From the NCBI GenBank assembly GCA_031761405.1, contig JASEVX010000013.1, forward strand, positions 33,112,458-33,176,457: 64,000 nucleotides of DNA, read 5' to 3'. Below, piece after piece: positions 45,120 through 56,845 of this stretch. A program made the translations under genes and the position numbers. Numbering within the stretch: the first letter of the stretch is position 1; each line of letters opens with the position of its first letter. This DNA comes from Serripes groenlandicus. Its lineage: Eukaryota; Mollusca; Bivalvia; Cardiida; Cardiidae. The notes beneath the pieces were generated by a model. It searched no databases. It saw only the letters and a list, made by a program, of their open reading frames with translations, and was not told where the DNA came from.

Positions 45120-46300
45120 CCGAGAAGCTAGTCTCTGGCGTACGGAAATATCCGCTCTATTTCATGATTGATTGGATTTCGCGACGTTTATAGCCCACTT
45201 TTTCTGATAATAAATGCTTTGGATTATTCCAAAATGAAAATAAACGTATTGATTCTTCCTAAATGAAATTAAAACTTAAGACCTATCCCAAAAAGATATT
45301 AAAATTTTAATCTATTGGAAAATTAAAATAAGACAAAACAATAAGCTAGTCTCTGGTGGGCCGGAAAAATTCCCCTCTATTACTTATGATTGATTGGATT
45401 TTAGATGAGTTTCTTACCCACTCATCTTGATAGTGAATGGTTTAAATTCTCCCAAAATAAAATTTAAATTTTAGACTATTCCCAAAATGAAATTTAAATT
45501 TAGGACTATTCCAAAAAGAAATTTAGATTTTAGAGTAATTTCAAAATCAAATCAAAATTTTAGACTATTCCTAAAATGACATTTGAATATTACGCTCTTC
45601 ACAATTCAAAGTAAGACAACAAAAAGCAGCTAGTCTCTTGCAGTCGAAATATCCGCTCAATTTCCTGTCATTTAGTGGGGTTTTGCGACGTTGATAACCC
45701 ACGTTTGCTGATAAAAGAAATGGTTCAAATTATTCCAAAATGAAAATGAAAATATAAGGTTCTTCCAAAGTGGACATAAGATTTTGGACAAAACGATACT
45801 AAAATTGTATTCTCTTTGAAATAATAAAAAAAAAAAGCAGCTACTCTATGGCGGTCGAACACATCCGCTCTATTTCATGTCATTTATTGGGTTTTAGCGA
45901 CGTTTATAACCCACTCATCCTGATCATAATTGGTTCGGATTCTTCCAAAATAAAATTTAAATTGAAGGTTCTTGCAAAAAAGAAATACTTCTTTTGACTT
46001 TTCCCAAAATGAGATTAAATTTTAGACTTTTCGGAAATAAACAAAATAAAGACAAGAAGGAAGCTAGTCTTTGGCAGTCGTTGATTGGAGTTTGATGACG
46101 CTTATAACCCATTCTTCGTGATAATATATGCTTTAGATTGTTTTATTCTAAAATTTAAACAAAAATGGTTCTTCCAAATTGGAATTAAGATTATAAACTA
46201 TTCCAAAATTTAGATAGAAATTTAGACTTTAAGGAAATAACAAATAAGACAAAAAAGAAGCTAGTTGGCTGTTGGAAATATCTGCTTTAATTCATTGATC
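45120..46300. repeat. 200-280-bp tandem array (GCTAGTCTCTGGCGG)
   Basis: Anchors GCTAGTCT lie at 45127, 45345, 45629, 45840, 46063 and 46260. Each unit has TCGAAATATCCGCTCTATTT, CATTGATTGGATTTTGCGAC, GTTTATAACCCACTC and several ATTCCAAAATGAAATTAAAA sub-repeats whose number varies, explaining the uneven length. Confidence 0.88.
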
Positions 46301-46310
46301 TATTGGGATT

Positions 46311-46353
<43 letters not shown>

Positions 46354-46529
46354 TATTTTGAGAAGGTGATTCATTTAGTGAGTTAACACTAATCTCCCAT
46401 GATGCCTTCTAAAACGATATCATAGAATTACAAATATAATAATAATATAAATTCATTAGAAATCATACAAACAAACAATTAAACATATGGACAGTTGAGT
46501 GTCAGCATTATAAATAGTAAGCTCTTTTA

Positions 46530-46970
<441 letters not shown>

Positions 46971-46980
46971 ATACCTTAAC

Positions 46981-47650
46981 ATATTACGTGTTAGAAAGAT
47001 ACATTTTCCATTTATCTTTTAATTTAAAAACATTTTCAGATTGTTTCAAGTTAAGTGGCAAACTGTTCCAAAGACTTGCACCTGAATATTTAAAGCTTCT
47101 TTTATATAACTCATTTCTGTATGAAGGTAACTGAAGACATTGATTTGATTGCGACCTTAAACAGTAGTTTTCATTCGTTTTGCATTTGAAATATTCATCA
47201 AAAGATGATGGGGCAGTGCCTATTGTTATTTTAAAGAGGAGAATTCCTTTATAGTAGTTTATCCTTTTGAAAATTGTTAGCCCTTTTAAGTCTTCAAACA
47301 ATTGACGGGACGGAAAATCTTGAGGTTTGTCTAGAATTATCCTCGCTGCTCTCTTTTGAAGCCTAAATATTCGATCTATTTGTGTTTTTGCAGCAGTTCC
47401 CCATTTAGTGCTTCCATAATCTATAACCGGGACGAAATAGTTGTTATAAAAGAGTTGTCTTGTGCTTATAGGGAGATATTGTTTTATTTTTGACAAAACA
47501 TTTAGCTTTGAAGCTCTATGTGATGATACCTCTTCAATTAAGTTGCCATCTAGATACAATTTTAAGCTGTTGTCTGTAGAATTTTAAAGTGTTTTACTTG
47601 TTCCTATTAGTAATAATTTAGTTTTACTATCATTTAAAATCATTCTGTTT
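46981..47650 (-). pseudogene. LINE ORF2 C-terminal region
   Basis: An open stretch of 191 codons (47559-46984) ends with TAA. It reads like the region after the polymerase core of CR1/Jockey-type ORF2: KLNVLSKIKQYLP, FYNNYFVPVIDYGSTKWG, RIFRLQKRAARIIL, FKRINYYKGILLFKI, YKRSFKYSGASLWNSLP. LPLNLKQSENVFKLKDKWK is the typical end. Just upstream, other frames give FLENRMILNDSKTKLLLIG, the post-YADD 'K-T-x-x-L-x-x-G' block. The segment normally between that block and KLNVLSKI is partly deleted. Confidence 0.88.
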
Positions 47651-48243
47651 TCAAGAAACTGATACGCAATTTTTTCCAGATTTATGAAGGGTAGCATCGT
47701 CCACAAAGAGGTCAATATTTGAGGGTTTAATATATAAAGGTAAATCATTCACATATAATAAAAACAGTAGAAGGCCAAGGACTGAACCCTGGGGAACACC
47801 GCTCTTTACCTTTATTTTTTGAGAAATAGCACCTCCAAAACTAACTATTTGGTTTCTATCCTGTAGGTACGATGCGAACCAGTTCAGTGTTTGTCTTTTG
47901 AACTTGTAGGAGATCAGTTTTTCAATCAGTATTGAGTGATCTACGAGATCAAATGCCTTGCTAGAATCTATGAAGACAGTACCGGTTATATTTTCTTCAT
48001 CCATATATCATGTAGCCACTGGTCGACAATCTAAGTTAAGGCAGTTTGACAAGAATGTTTTTTACGGAAACCTGACTGTTCTACGTGCAACAGTTTATGG
48101 TCATCTATGACGTTTTTCAACTGCAAACAAATAAGTTTTTCAAAAAGATTTGATAAAGTTGGAAGAACAGATATAGGTCTATAATTGTTTGGATCACTCT
48201 TATCACCAGCTTTGAGAATAGGTGTTACTTTGGCTGATTTCAA
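47651..48243 (-). pseudogene. LINE reverse transcriptase core
   Basis: The N-terminal part (48243-48031) has KVTPILKAGDKSDPNNYRPI and SVLPTLSNLFEKLI, then ends at an in-frame TAG after CQTALT. A frameshift leads to MDEENITGTVFIDSSKAFD (block A, first catalytic Asp), KSGVPQGSVLGLLLFLLY (block B) and NIDLFVDDATLHKSGK (block C). The usual ADD triad context is VDD here. A further frameshift follows block C. The enzyme would make cDNA from the element's RNA at a nicked target, but this copy cannot encode an active protein. Confidence 0.92.
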
Positions 48244-48371
48244 CGAATCGGGAAAAATACCTGCCTTTATACTTAAATTAAATATGTAAATTAATGACTT
48301 TGAAATATATGGTGCCGCAAGTTTAAGTATTTTTGGTCCTATGTTATCTATTCCTGACGACTTGTTTATTT

Positions 48372-48716
48372 TTAGTTTATTAAGAACACAAAGGAGAGAA
48401 TATTCATCAACTGGAGTGATTTAAAAAAAAATTCATTTGAAAAATTGAATTCAACTGTAATGTGGGTAAAGTGTGTATTAAATATGTCTGCCATTTGTGT
48501 GCATGACTCTTCTTCGTAGTCATTAACCTTAAGCGACTTTGGTAATGATGTCTTAGGTTTTGGGTTCAATTCATTTATATATTTCCAGATGTTGCAAGTG
48601 TTTTTACTTTTTTCAATAGCTTGTTTGTAATAATTTGTCTTTTCTTGTTGAATTAGTGAAGTAACATTATTTCTCCATATTTTGTAATTGGTAAAATCGT
48701 TTCGTTTGTGGCACAT
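48372..48716 (-). pseudogene. LINE linker between endonuclease and reverse transcriptase
   Basis: A 114-codon frame including NVTSLIQQEKTNYYKQAIEK, NTCNIWKYINELNPKPK, SLKVNDYEEESCTQMADIF and NTHFTHI. This Trp-Lys 'WKYINEL' and 'ADIFN-x-F' pattern is usual upstream of the RT in CR1/Jockey-like ORF2. Its C-terminal end drifts out of frame (poly-A/T run at 48421). Confidence 0.8.
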
Positions 48717-48839
48717 TAAAAAGTGTATACCACATATGAAGAGCTTCGGAAGGGTCGTTTGTTGCCATTACATTATCGAATGGCTTACTTGTAAGTTCTG
48801 CTTTAAAAGCGTCTTCATCAAATCGTTTAAAATCACGAT

Positions 48840-49385
48840 ACTCAATTTCAACATGTCGCCCACCCGTTTTTTTCCTTTGAAATATTCCGCGTCATACAAA
48901 CAGGATAATGGTCCAAAATAGCATAAACAGGTATGTTAACACCACAAACATTTTCTGGTTTGTTGGTATAAATGTGATCAAGTAATATTTGACTTTTGTC
49001 TGTTATTCGTGTTGGTGTTTTTATGAGTTGTGTTAAGTTGTATAATTCAACCATATCTGTCCAATGTTGTGGAACATTTTTGAAAAGGTCTATATCAAAG
49101 TCACCTAACATGATTAATTCCGTTTGAGAGTCCGAAGATGCTATCTCTATTTCTTTGTTCAACTTCTCGAACCAGTCTATATTTTCAGACGGAGGTCGTT
49201 ATATAAAGCAGGTAATAAATGGTTTAGTATGCGGTAGACGTATTTCCAACCAGATGCTTTCAATATCAGCTCTTCTTCTAAAATTGACGGAATTTGATAT
49301 ATAAACAAGAATCCCGCCTCCAGATTTCCCCTGTCGATCCTTTCTTTCAAACGTTGTTCCGAAATGAAACTGGCAAAACCCGTGG
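48840..49385 (-). pseudogene. LINE apurinic-type endonuclease, N-terminally truncated
   Basis: In one frame from ~49383: RKDRQGKSGGGILVYISNSV, then SIWLEIRLPHTKPFITCFI, a TAA where Tyr is expected before RPPSENIDWF, then ELIMLGDFDIDLFKN, IKTPTRITDKSQILLDHIYT and ILDHYPVCMT, and a stop after GWATC. GDF-x-x-D, the LLDHIYTN strand and the final DH of the (S)DH motif are recognisable; the Ser of SDH is Leu. The domain would nick target DNA to prime reverse transcription. The first third, with catalytic Asn and Glu, is absent. Confidence 0.9.
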
Positions 49386-49390
49386 GGGCC

Positions 49391-50694
49391 TTCATCTTGG
49401 TTATGTATAAAATAAGACGAAAAACACGGATTGAAAATTATTGTCGTATTTAAAAAAAAAAATTAAATCGATATTTAAGATCATTAAAGTGCTGTGTTAT
49501 TTTCGTGTTATTTAACATTTGTACGAAAAAGAAAAAAAAAAATAGAACTACAAAATATGTTACTCCCGTTCGTCGAAAAAAAACGGCGGCAAACGACAGC
49601 ATTAGCGACGTGACGTCATTTCCGGAACACTTCATCTTGTGTCAAATAGAGCGACGTCGTTTCCCGCAAAAAAAAATGGTATCAACATGAAAGACCCCAA
49701 ATTCCTACACATGAGCTATAGACTCACTCATACAAAGTATACATTTTCTAGCCTAGTACTGGTTTGTTTACCCAGGGATCATGAATAATTAAATTTAACT
49801 GCGCGCTAAATGACCTTAGCTGTCGATGCGCCATAAAACAATATACATTCATTCATTCATACAAAGTATAATTATTTATCAAACATTGTGGCAAAAGGAT
49901 AACTTTCTCATAATGAGCGAGTGTTCCTTTGGCGACAATCATTTCCTTAGTCGTCTGCTGACCCTCAGAAACCGTCTCTAATAGTGAAAGGGTTAAGCAG
50001 AAATGTGACCCCTTACATAATTTCCTGTCATATTAACTGTTTGAAAAAGGCAGTCGCCAGGTGGCATCAGAAAATGGCTGATATATTTGCTTCTTTACCA
50101 TAATGCAGGTGAACTATTAAGGATCATCTTGGCCCTCATGTTTTAACCTCGTTCATCATAAATGTATTCCTTGATTTTCTGAAAGTCTTTACTTTATTAT
50201 TTTCTGTTCGTAATAATAGACGACAGCAATACGAATTCCGAACATGTTTTGCTCATGCAGAAAACATGACATTAACATTTTTATCGTCTAGTCAATTACT
50301 TATAAATCAATTTTTATGGCAAAAGTATGCTCTTTAAATGTTGTTTATAATTATCTTACGTTTTTTCGTAAATAGATAGCACCTATATATATATTAAAAT
50401 GTTCGACTTATCCAAAAATGGTTTAAAATTCTTTAGACTATTCCAATTGAAGAAATAGTGCAAGAAATCATGATGCACAATTCATCCGTTTACTACAATG
50501 CTTTAAAAAAAGCCTGCAGCAAGTGCGCCAGAAAACTTCTGTAAATGCGAAAGGGCTAATCGCCTAATAATTTCTAAATATAGCTTTATCATTGTGTGTG
50601 TTTATTGCATATGTGCTGCTCTCAATTAAATAAGTATCCAAACAAACAGAACTCAAATAAAACCAAATAGTTATAGCTTCATACGGATTTTCAC
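49391..50694. other. No gene seen; SINE and MITE fragments
   Basis: 49395-49690 has several poly-A/T runs and may be unrelated upstream DNA of the LINE insertion. 49750-49835 is a family A SINE tail (TAGCCTAGTACTGGTTTG). 49885-49996 is a short piggyBac-like MITE (CATTGTGGCAAAAGGATAAC, AATAGTGAAAGGGTTAA). Confidence 0.55.
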
Positions 50695-50885
50695 TTATAC
50701 CTTTCACACATACCGATGCATTTCCATGCATATGCAGCAGATTCCTTTGGAAAACATGGTGGCAATTTATACTTTAACTCCATACACTAATTATGCTTTC
50801 ATTCATTTATAGAGATTTTACATAAGTTTGTCAATATGTTTCACAGTCGTCCACTGCAGATTTGTTGTATGTGGCAAATGGGTTA
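50695..50885. mobile_element. piggyBac-like MITE, diverged
   Basis: ATACCTTTCACACATACCG, ATGCAGCAGATTCCTTTGG, TCACAGTCGTCCACTGCAG and TATGTGGCAAATGGGTTAA. Confidence 0.75.
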
Positions 50886-52284
50886 AGTGCAAATGGAATA
50901 ATTTATTTAGCTAACGCTGTTTAAAAATATTGACATCAAAGTCGTAAAGACAGTCCCAAATAGACCTTTACTATGACATTGTATTTTTGACTGTGAACAC
51001 AGTTAGAAAAGTATTTGTTTGTCTACTCGTAAGTTGTTTTATACCGCTGTCATCAGTATGATAGTGAAAACTCGGCATCATCACCATTACAAACGGTAAG
51101 TGTGTCAAATCACCGACGGTTATTCGTAAGGCAATGCCCGTAACATCGCAGAATATGTTGTGGCGATGTGGACATCAAGGCTTGACCTCGCTAATTCAAA
51201 TATCTTCAAAGAACACCAATACATTTATTTATGAACTGTTAAGTGAAGAATACGTAGGGGAAATAAAAGCACAAACGTATCAAAAGCGAATACACAAAAA
51301 AACAAATATTGGTAACCGTTAAGAAAGACCAAAAACTGTCAAGAATAACATTCGTCAACAGCTAAGAAGAGCTAAGAGTTTGGAAGCTCCACGATACTGA
51401 TTTGTAAGATGTTTACTCATTAACTGATACAAGATTGCTATAGGTCAAAGCTGCGTATAAATGAGTGTATACCATCACCAGAATGTATTGAATATATGAC
51501 ATTGAGTTTAAATGCATTGTAAATGTGTATAGGATGCACTAGAAATGATTGATTTGATCACTTTTAGTAATTTGACCTTGTTTGAAAGTGAAAGTAGAGA
51601 ATGCTAAACACCGGTTTTGTCCGGACCCGATTTGGTCCAAAATGACGGTAACCACTTTCGCCTGGTGAGTTCTTTCTTGCATAATGCATGACACCACATT
51701 TTCTTTGGATCGTTTTAAAGCTATGAGGTAACTCTTTTCAATGATATATGGTGTTCTACATGAGAAACGCTTAGAAAGTGTGACAATCGAGGACTGAAAC
51801 TGATCGATTTACATGGAAACAAAGAAGGAATTTGTTTGGTGTACCTATAGGGTCAACAAAAACACACACTTGTTTTGTATTAGGAAGTACGAAACCTCTT
51901 GTCTTATCAAAGCTTGACCTCTTTAACTCAAATCCCTTCAAAGAACGCCAATAGTTTAACATCGCAGATACTATAAAGGCAAATATGAAAATATATATTT
52001 CTTGCATGGCGCGATGCAGAGGACTGGTACTCGTCTCTAAGTATACATAGCGTGTTATGTACAACCATAGAGACGGAAACCAGATTAGTGAAGCGGAAGA
52101 TAATGATTTGGGAACGTTCGCATGTCGTCTGTCAGACGACATTCACAATTCATATATCACAAGCCGCTGTTTTACGGCATAACTATTTCGAAAATTGGTT
52201 TTACGGAGAGTCAATTAATTCCTTATTTAGGCTGTATGCTATACAGTCTATATTAACGTATACATTTTATGTTCATCTTTTCTT
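50886..52284. repeat. Dispersed repeat pieces shared with 56.9 and 39.6 kb
   Basis: 51215-51420 matches 56930-57110 (TTTATTTATGAACTG, GAATACGTAGGGGAAAT, AGCTCCACGATA-TG-TTTGTAAGAT). 51470-51545 matches 39650-39720. 51175-51230 and 51905-51960 repeat one another directly (GCTTGACCTC-TAA-TCAAAT, CTTCAAAGAAC-CCAATA). The 123-codon minus frame at 51771-52142 is unsupported by any domain. Confidence 0.65.
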
Positions 52285-53175
52285 TTAATCGTCGGAGTTT
52301 TACAGCAATTATCAGCAATATTTAAGTTATATCATAGCGATCGTTCACTTATTCCTGGGTGACTTTTCAGTAGATGACATTTGATAACATTTTGGCAAAA
52401 TGAGAAATGTATCTGTTAACAATTTTGAAATATGAATATCGACGTTAACAAAAGACAATGAATATTATTTAACACATGTTGACATATCTGCTGTACACTG
52501 TTCTCTTAAAATACCTTTTTTTCTATTAAATCGTTTTCATACTCGGAAATATTAAAATATGATATATATTAAAGTAATGTAAAGAAAAACGTACATGCCT
52601 TTTATTGATATATATAGGATCTGACATAAGTTGTCATTTCATATAAAGTTTTATTAAATTTTTGGCGATTTCTTGGACGAGTTTAATAAAACTTAATGAA
52701 ATGACATCGAACGTCAGATTCTTTTTATCACATGACGAAACCAGGAACGTAGACTAAAAGAAAATCGGGTTTTCGCGGTCAGAAAATAGTCCCAACATGT
52801 AATACTTAATAAACTGTTAAATAATCACATTTTGTTTTTGTATGACTGATAATGGTCCCTTAACCTCGTCCATCCATCGTGACGTTTGTGTTTACCGGAT
52901 ACAAGTTCTCAGTCATTTTGTAAACATTCGCGGATAAATACAATAATAGTGAATCGGTCATGTAATATTACACATGATACATATAAGGAAATACGTAATG
53001 GGTATATTAGATCGGATACAAGCATTGTCATGTGATAAAAATGCTTTTAAAATTTTAATTTTATACTGCAGTTTTTGCGGTAGAGAGCAGTTTAAAATAA
53101 TACATATTTAGGAACAAAACCTAGATAATCTTCAAAATGATACGCAGAGTCCGGGAACTTTACGACTTATCCCCG
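52285..53175. repeat. SINE A tail and inverted repeat
   Basis: 52285-52365 is a family A SINE 3' fragment on the minus strand (TTAAGTTATATCATAGCGATC). At 52618-52718 arms of ~40 bp (ATCTGACATAAGTTGTCATT and AATGACATCGAACGTCAGAT) pair around a 22-bp spacer. The rest holds no gene. Confidence 0.7.
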
Positions 53176-53270
53176 TTGGTCTCGCAGAAAGAAGCTTGAA
53201 ACCATGGCCGTCGCGAATGGGGGTTGAACCTGGAACGCCCGGTCTGACAGCCTTCACGCTAACCACTTTG
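53176..53270 (-). mobile_element. SINE A head fragment
   Basis: GTTGAACCTGGAACGCCCGG and ACGCTAACCACTTTGTCAC are the inverse of tRNA-like boxes B and A; the body is lost. Confidence 0.6.
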
Positions 53271-53766
53271 TCACTAGAAGATTACTTTTTTATCAAGTTT
53301 AATGTTTATAACAACACGCTATCTACTCTCAATGAAGGTAGAACATATATAATGGTCTCGGCGAATTCCGTATTAGGTCGTTAAAGATCGGTATTGTTCC
53401 GCCGGAAATGACCGACCGTCAACACGTGTGTATTACGTATACCTTCAACAATGCATTATTTGAAAGTCTTGTGTCATGGAATTATTATTTTATTATTATT
53501 ATTATATTACAACCGGTTCGTGTGATGAATGATTTATGTTTGTATGTCAGATTTGATTCGTTAAACGGTTGTAAACTGCAAACACGACTAACTCAAGCAC
53601 TATTGTTATATATTGTCATGCATATATACATTAAACATAATATAGATATAGATAGATACATTTTATTGACTTAAACAATACTTAGTTATTTTTCATACAA
53701 CATAAGTATCATGAAGTAAATTGCATGCACAGGACACATTCACACATTCGCGCAATCACTCACTCT

Positions 53767-53770
<4 letters not shown>

Positions 53771-53806
<36 letters not shown>
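53771..53806. repeat. (CA)18 microsatellite
   Basis: Perfect CA dinucleotide tract preceded by CTCTCGCG. It lies in the presumed first intron just after the exon ending at 53917 (minus strand). Confidence 0.95.
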
Positions 53807-53807
<1 letters not shown>

Positions 53808-53916
53808 TCACATATAAACATGATTACTCGGGTTATAATATTAAATATTATTAAGCTAAACATTAACCGATCACATACAACTACACTTGAAAATTTAAAA
53901 ATAATTAAGATCTTAC

Positions 53917-54516
53917 CGATGGAATGTCTGTACTGCCCGCCTTCATTAATTGTATAGATTTAAGAGATGGTTTCCGCATAGACTTCGCTCCAAGCACCAC
54001 CGCCACGGGCTCTGAACACCGACGTTTGGAGAGTTTATTTTTAAAGAAATCTTGCGGATGAGATTCCATCATTCTGTCCATACTTTGCCATTCTGGATCA
54101 TGCTTCAATGTCTTTTGCCAAAACAAGGATTTCCGTTTCGCTGGCGATGTGGATTTTAGACTCTCCATGCTCTGCCACGAAACCGAATCCTCGTGTATTG
54201 TGTTTTGCCAGAGGAGTGTTTTCGATGATCTGCTTGTTCCCACTGCCGATGATGACGATGATGACGACGACACAGACTTCAGATTGTCCATACTCTTCCA
54301 GTTTTGAGTGTCCTGTTTTACTGCACCTTGCCACAATGAAGTCTTCGTTTTAGATGATGTGTGTTTTATGTTGTCAACGCTTTGCCATCTGTCCGGCTCC
54401 TCCTTGAGGGATTTTTGCCAAAGCAAAGACTTGACTTTGGCCGAGGAGGCTTTAAAGTTTGACTTCATTGGTGAAAAGAATGAAGATTTCGTTGAGTGTT
54501 CCCCCGAACTTTTCAT
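53917..54516 (-). CDS. First coding exon with four Trp/Gln repeats
   Basis: The ATG at 54514-54516 follows an in-frame TAA four codons upstream. Exactly 200 codons run to the donor CATCG|GTAAGA, phase 0; reading through the donor would stop after three codons. The product is Ser/Lys-rich with no signal peptide or membrane segment. Four repeats share the pattern [K][ST]L[LF]WQ-x(8-9)-W[QK]S[MV][DE]-x-[LIM]: Trp pairs at residues 33/44, 62/73, 103/114 and 133/143, e.g. SLLWQKSLKEEPDRWQS and SLFWQKTLKHDPEWQSM. A poly-Ser tract (83-90) spreads repeats 2 and 3. The tail has KLSKRRCSEPVAVVL, a PKA-like RRCS site, and a basic KSMRKPSLKS. I know no family for this repeat. Internal duplication with purifying-type conservation of W, Q, S and D/E makes it a real gene. 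It may continue in the EF-hand exons at 11.4-4.9 kb, whose first exon also starts in phase 0. Confidence 0.82.
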
Positions 54517-54928
54517 GGTGTGATATTACGATGTGATAATTACACAACACAATCATTCGTTGTTAACATGATTCTGAATGGACTCCTTTACTGTTCAGAG
54601 TTATTCTTCGTTGTTATATCATTCCAATTAATGTTGCTATAAGTTATTAATAGGTTCCAAGAGAGTCCCAATTCGATCGATTCTTCGCTATTGGTAAACA
54701 TTTATTATATGTTTGTCTGTAACTGACTAATATATTAACTGACAGTTGCTGTAAGTTTAACTCTTCGTTAATTAATAAGTTGTCGATCTCATGTGTGATT
54801 GTTTGATTTCCATGTTCTTGTTTTTTCGCTTACACATTCACTTCGAAGATTACCAGACATGATAATCACAGTCTTCTGAATTATTATTTAGAGAAAAAAA
54901 AGTAAACAAAAAATAGCACAGAGTAAAT
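54517..54928. other. Upstream region of the Trp/Gln repeat gene
   Basis: AT-rich 5' flank on the minus strand. I see no convincing TATA or CpG-rich promoter. Any 5' UTR and promoter should lie here. Confidence 0.4.
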
Positions 54929-55130
54929 CGAGGGCTTGGCGTGAAACGGTTGTAACTAAAATAAGTATTTTTTTACCAAGGTTTATCACCTCGCCATACA
55001 GTCTTCATAAGCATTAAATCCTTTTACTTAGTAAACAATGGAAATTTAGGTGCCATTGCTCGTTCTGAGCCCCTAAACCAGTGTTTTCAAAATAGGTTTT
55101 AAGTTACAACCGTTTCACGCCAAGCCCTCG
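54929..55130. mobile_element. CGAGGGCTTGG MITE, copy 2
   Basis: Same ~29-bp inverted ends as 20375-20620. It is flanked by AAAT on both sides (54925-54928, 55131-55134). The interior is in the opposite orientation to copy 1 and ~45 bp shorter (the repeated GAGCAATGGCACC arm is missing). Confidence 0.9.
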
Positions 55131-55134
55131 AAAT

Positions 55135-56200
55135 GTTCTAAAAGTAAGGTTTAATATCTAAGTCCAAAAGCAATCTAACTTGTGAAAAATTAAGATAAGA
55201 CATTTTAATGTTGGGCGATATCTGACTTATTGTGATGAATTTATGCGAGGAAAGCAACTTTTTCAAAAAGGTATCTCACATGAATCTGTATTGTTTGCCA
55301 AAATCTATTTAGAGGGTCCCAAGAACCAAGAGGTCTCTTCTGGGTTTACATTGTTTTCAAAAGCCTCAAAAGAAAATGCTTATGGAACAAATAATTAAAC
55401 CTCTGTAGTATCCAGAGAAGCTGCATAATTTTGAAATTTGTTCCTGATAAATGCATGTTCAAAGTTATGAATAAAGTTTATATTAAATAGAGTTGTAAAT
55501 ATGTTTTCGGGTGTATAATTTCAGGATTTTCAAGAAATGACTGACGTCATTTTTTCAGCGAAATTCCTTAGACAAAAACTATTAAGGCTTTTCATGAATT
55601 TGTTAAGTAAATTTGTCAATTCACGAATTTCCTATTTTTTTTCAGGAAATTCTTGAAATTTCTTGTTGCACAGTTTGACTGTAACATATATAGACCAACT
55701 GTGCTCTTTATAGAACAATACACTGTGCTACTTTGTATAAAGGGTAGTAATTAAAGTAATATCAATGCGGTTAAACTTTTCAAAGCTATAGAAATATAAA
55801 TATATATATTTATTTAAAGATTAGCTGTCGAAAAGCGAGACATATTCAATTCCTCCAACAATTAAACATTTACGTTGTATGTGTTTTCAATTTGGTGGAA
55901 AGAAAATGAACACCCTGAAATTCTCAATACACTTCAAAACAAATTCAAAGATGGCCTATGATAAGTCATTTTAGTCATTGATTTTGAAGAATTTCATCAC
56001 ACTTTACGGCAATATGCAATTTTCCAAAATATGAAATCAAACGTCTGCTGTACACCCTAAGGAATTATGCCATTGTCCCTGTTACTGTCGACTTCTGATG
56101 CGCTATACAACAGACTTTCAATTTCAAATTGGGGTGTGCTCAGAAAGTGTACGAAACAAGCTTTTTCTCCAATACTGATAATATTATCAAGACTTTATTT
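55135..56200. other. No gene seen
   Basis: AT-rich; GAAATT-C-TGAAAATTTC-like short inverted words around 55520-55670 (TTCAAGAAATGAC, AAATTCTTGAAATTTCTTG) but no element boundaries. Confidence 0.45.
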
Positions 56201-56845
56201 AGATTAACTTTTCAAATGTGTCTCCTTTTTTCCTCGAGTGTTTTCAAAGCAGACGACACTATAAATCGTCTCTATTACGTAAACGATTGAATCGTAAAGG
56301 GAACAAATGAATGTGTTTGAAGAATTTCAAGATATCCATTTTATCCCCGCATTTGTCACTCCCGTCAAACTCATTATATCAACACATATAACATTCACGT
56401 TTATAGACTCTTGCACGCGATATGGTATTTATCATCTTGTCTCATATAGACGTTTTCTCTCGCAACCGCAGCAGACGGGTCATAATGACGGCTATCAATG
56501 TTTCCAACTATATTTAATTTATATACCTTCATGTATTGAGATGTGTCTATATCTGTGTGTAACTGTTTGCCAGGTCGTCTGCTACAGATGTGTTGCATGT
56601 GGTCATGTCAACTCTCTATCTGATGTAAGTGACGTCTGACGCCTCTGCAGCAGGCGACATTTCAAAACATTGTGACCAAAGGAGTCATTGTTCATAATAA
56701 GCCGTTTTTTCCCTGTTATCAAAATGTTTGCAATTATTTTTCAATTATTATACTTTCATTTATGGAGATGATTTTTTGTTTTGCTATTTATTTTTTAAGT
56801 AGTCTGCTATAGATTGGTTTTATGTTGGAAATAGGTTAACTCTTT
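56201..56845. mobile_element. Cluster of three diverged piggyBac-like MITEs
   Basis: 56210-56297 (right end), 56436-56610 (TCTCATATAGACGTTTTCTC, CGCAGCAGACGGGTCAT, CAGGTCGTCTGCTACAG) and 56635-56842 (GACGCCTCTGCAGCAGGCGA, AAGTAGTCTGCTATAG, GTTGGAAATAGGTTAAC). A 110-codon plus frame over them (56307-56639) is a shadow. Confidence 0.75.

Noticed and set aside
51771..52142. 123-codon minus frame
   Set aside because: Overlaps a segment repeated elsewhere in the window, and no domain or splice signals support it.
54098..54523. Other frames of 71-81 codons over 54.1-54.5 kb
   Set aside because: Shadows of the Trp/Gln repeat exon; they lack the internal protein repeat.
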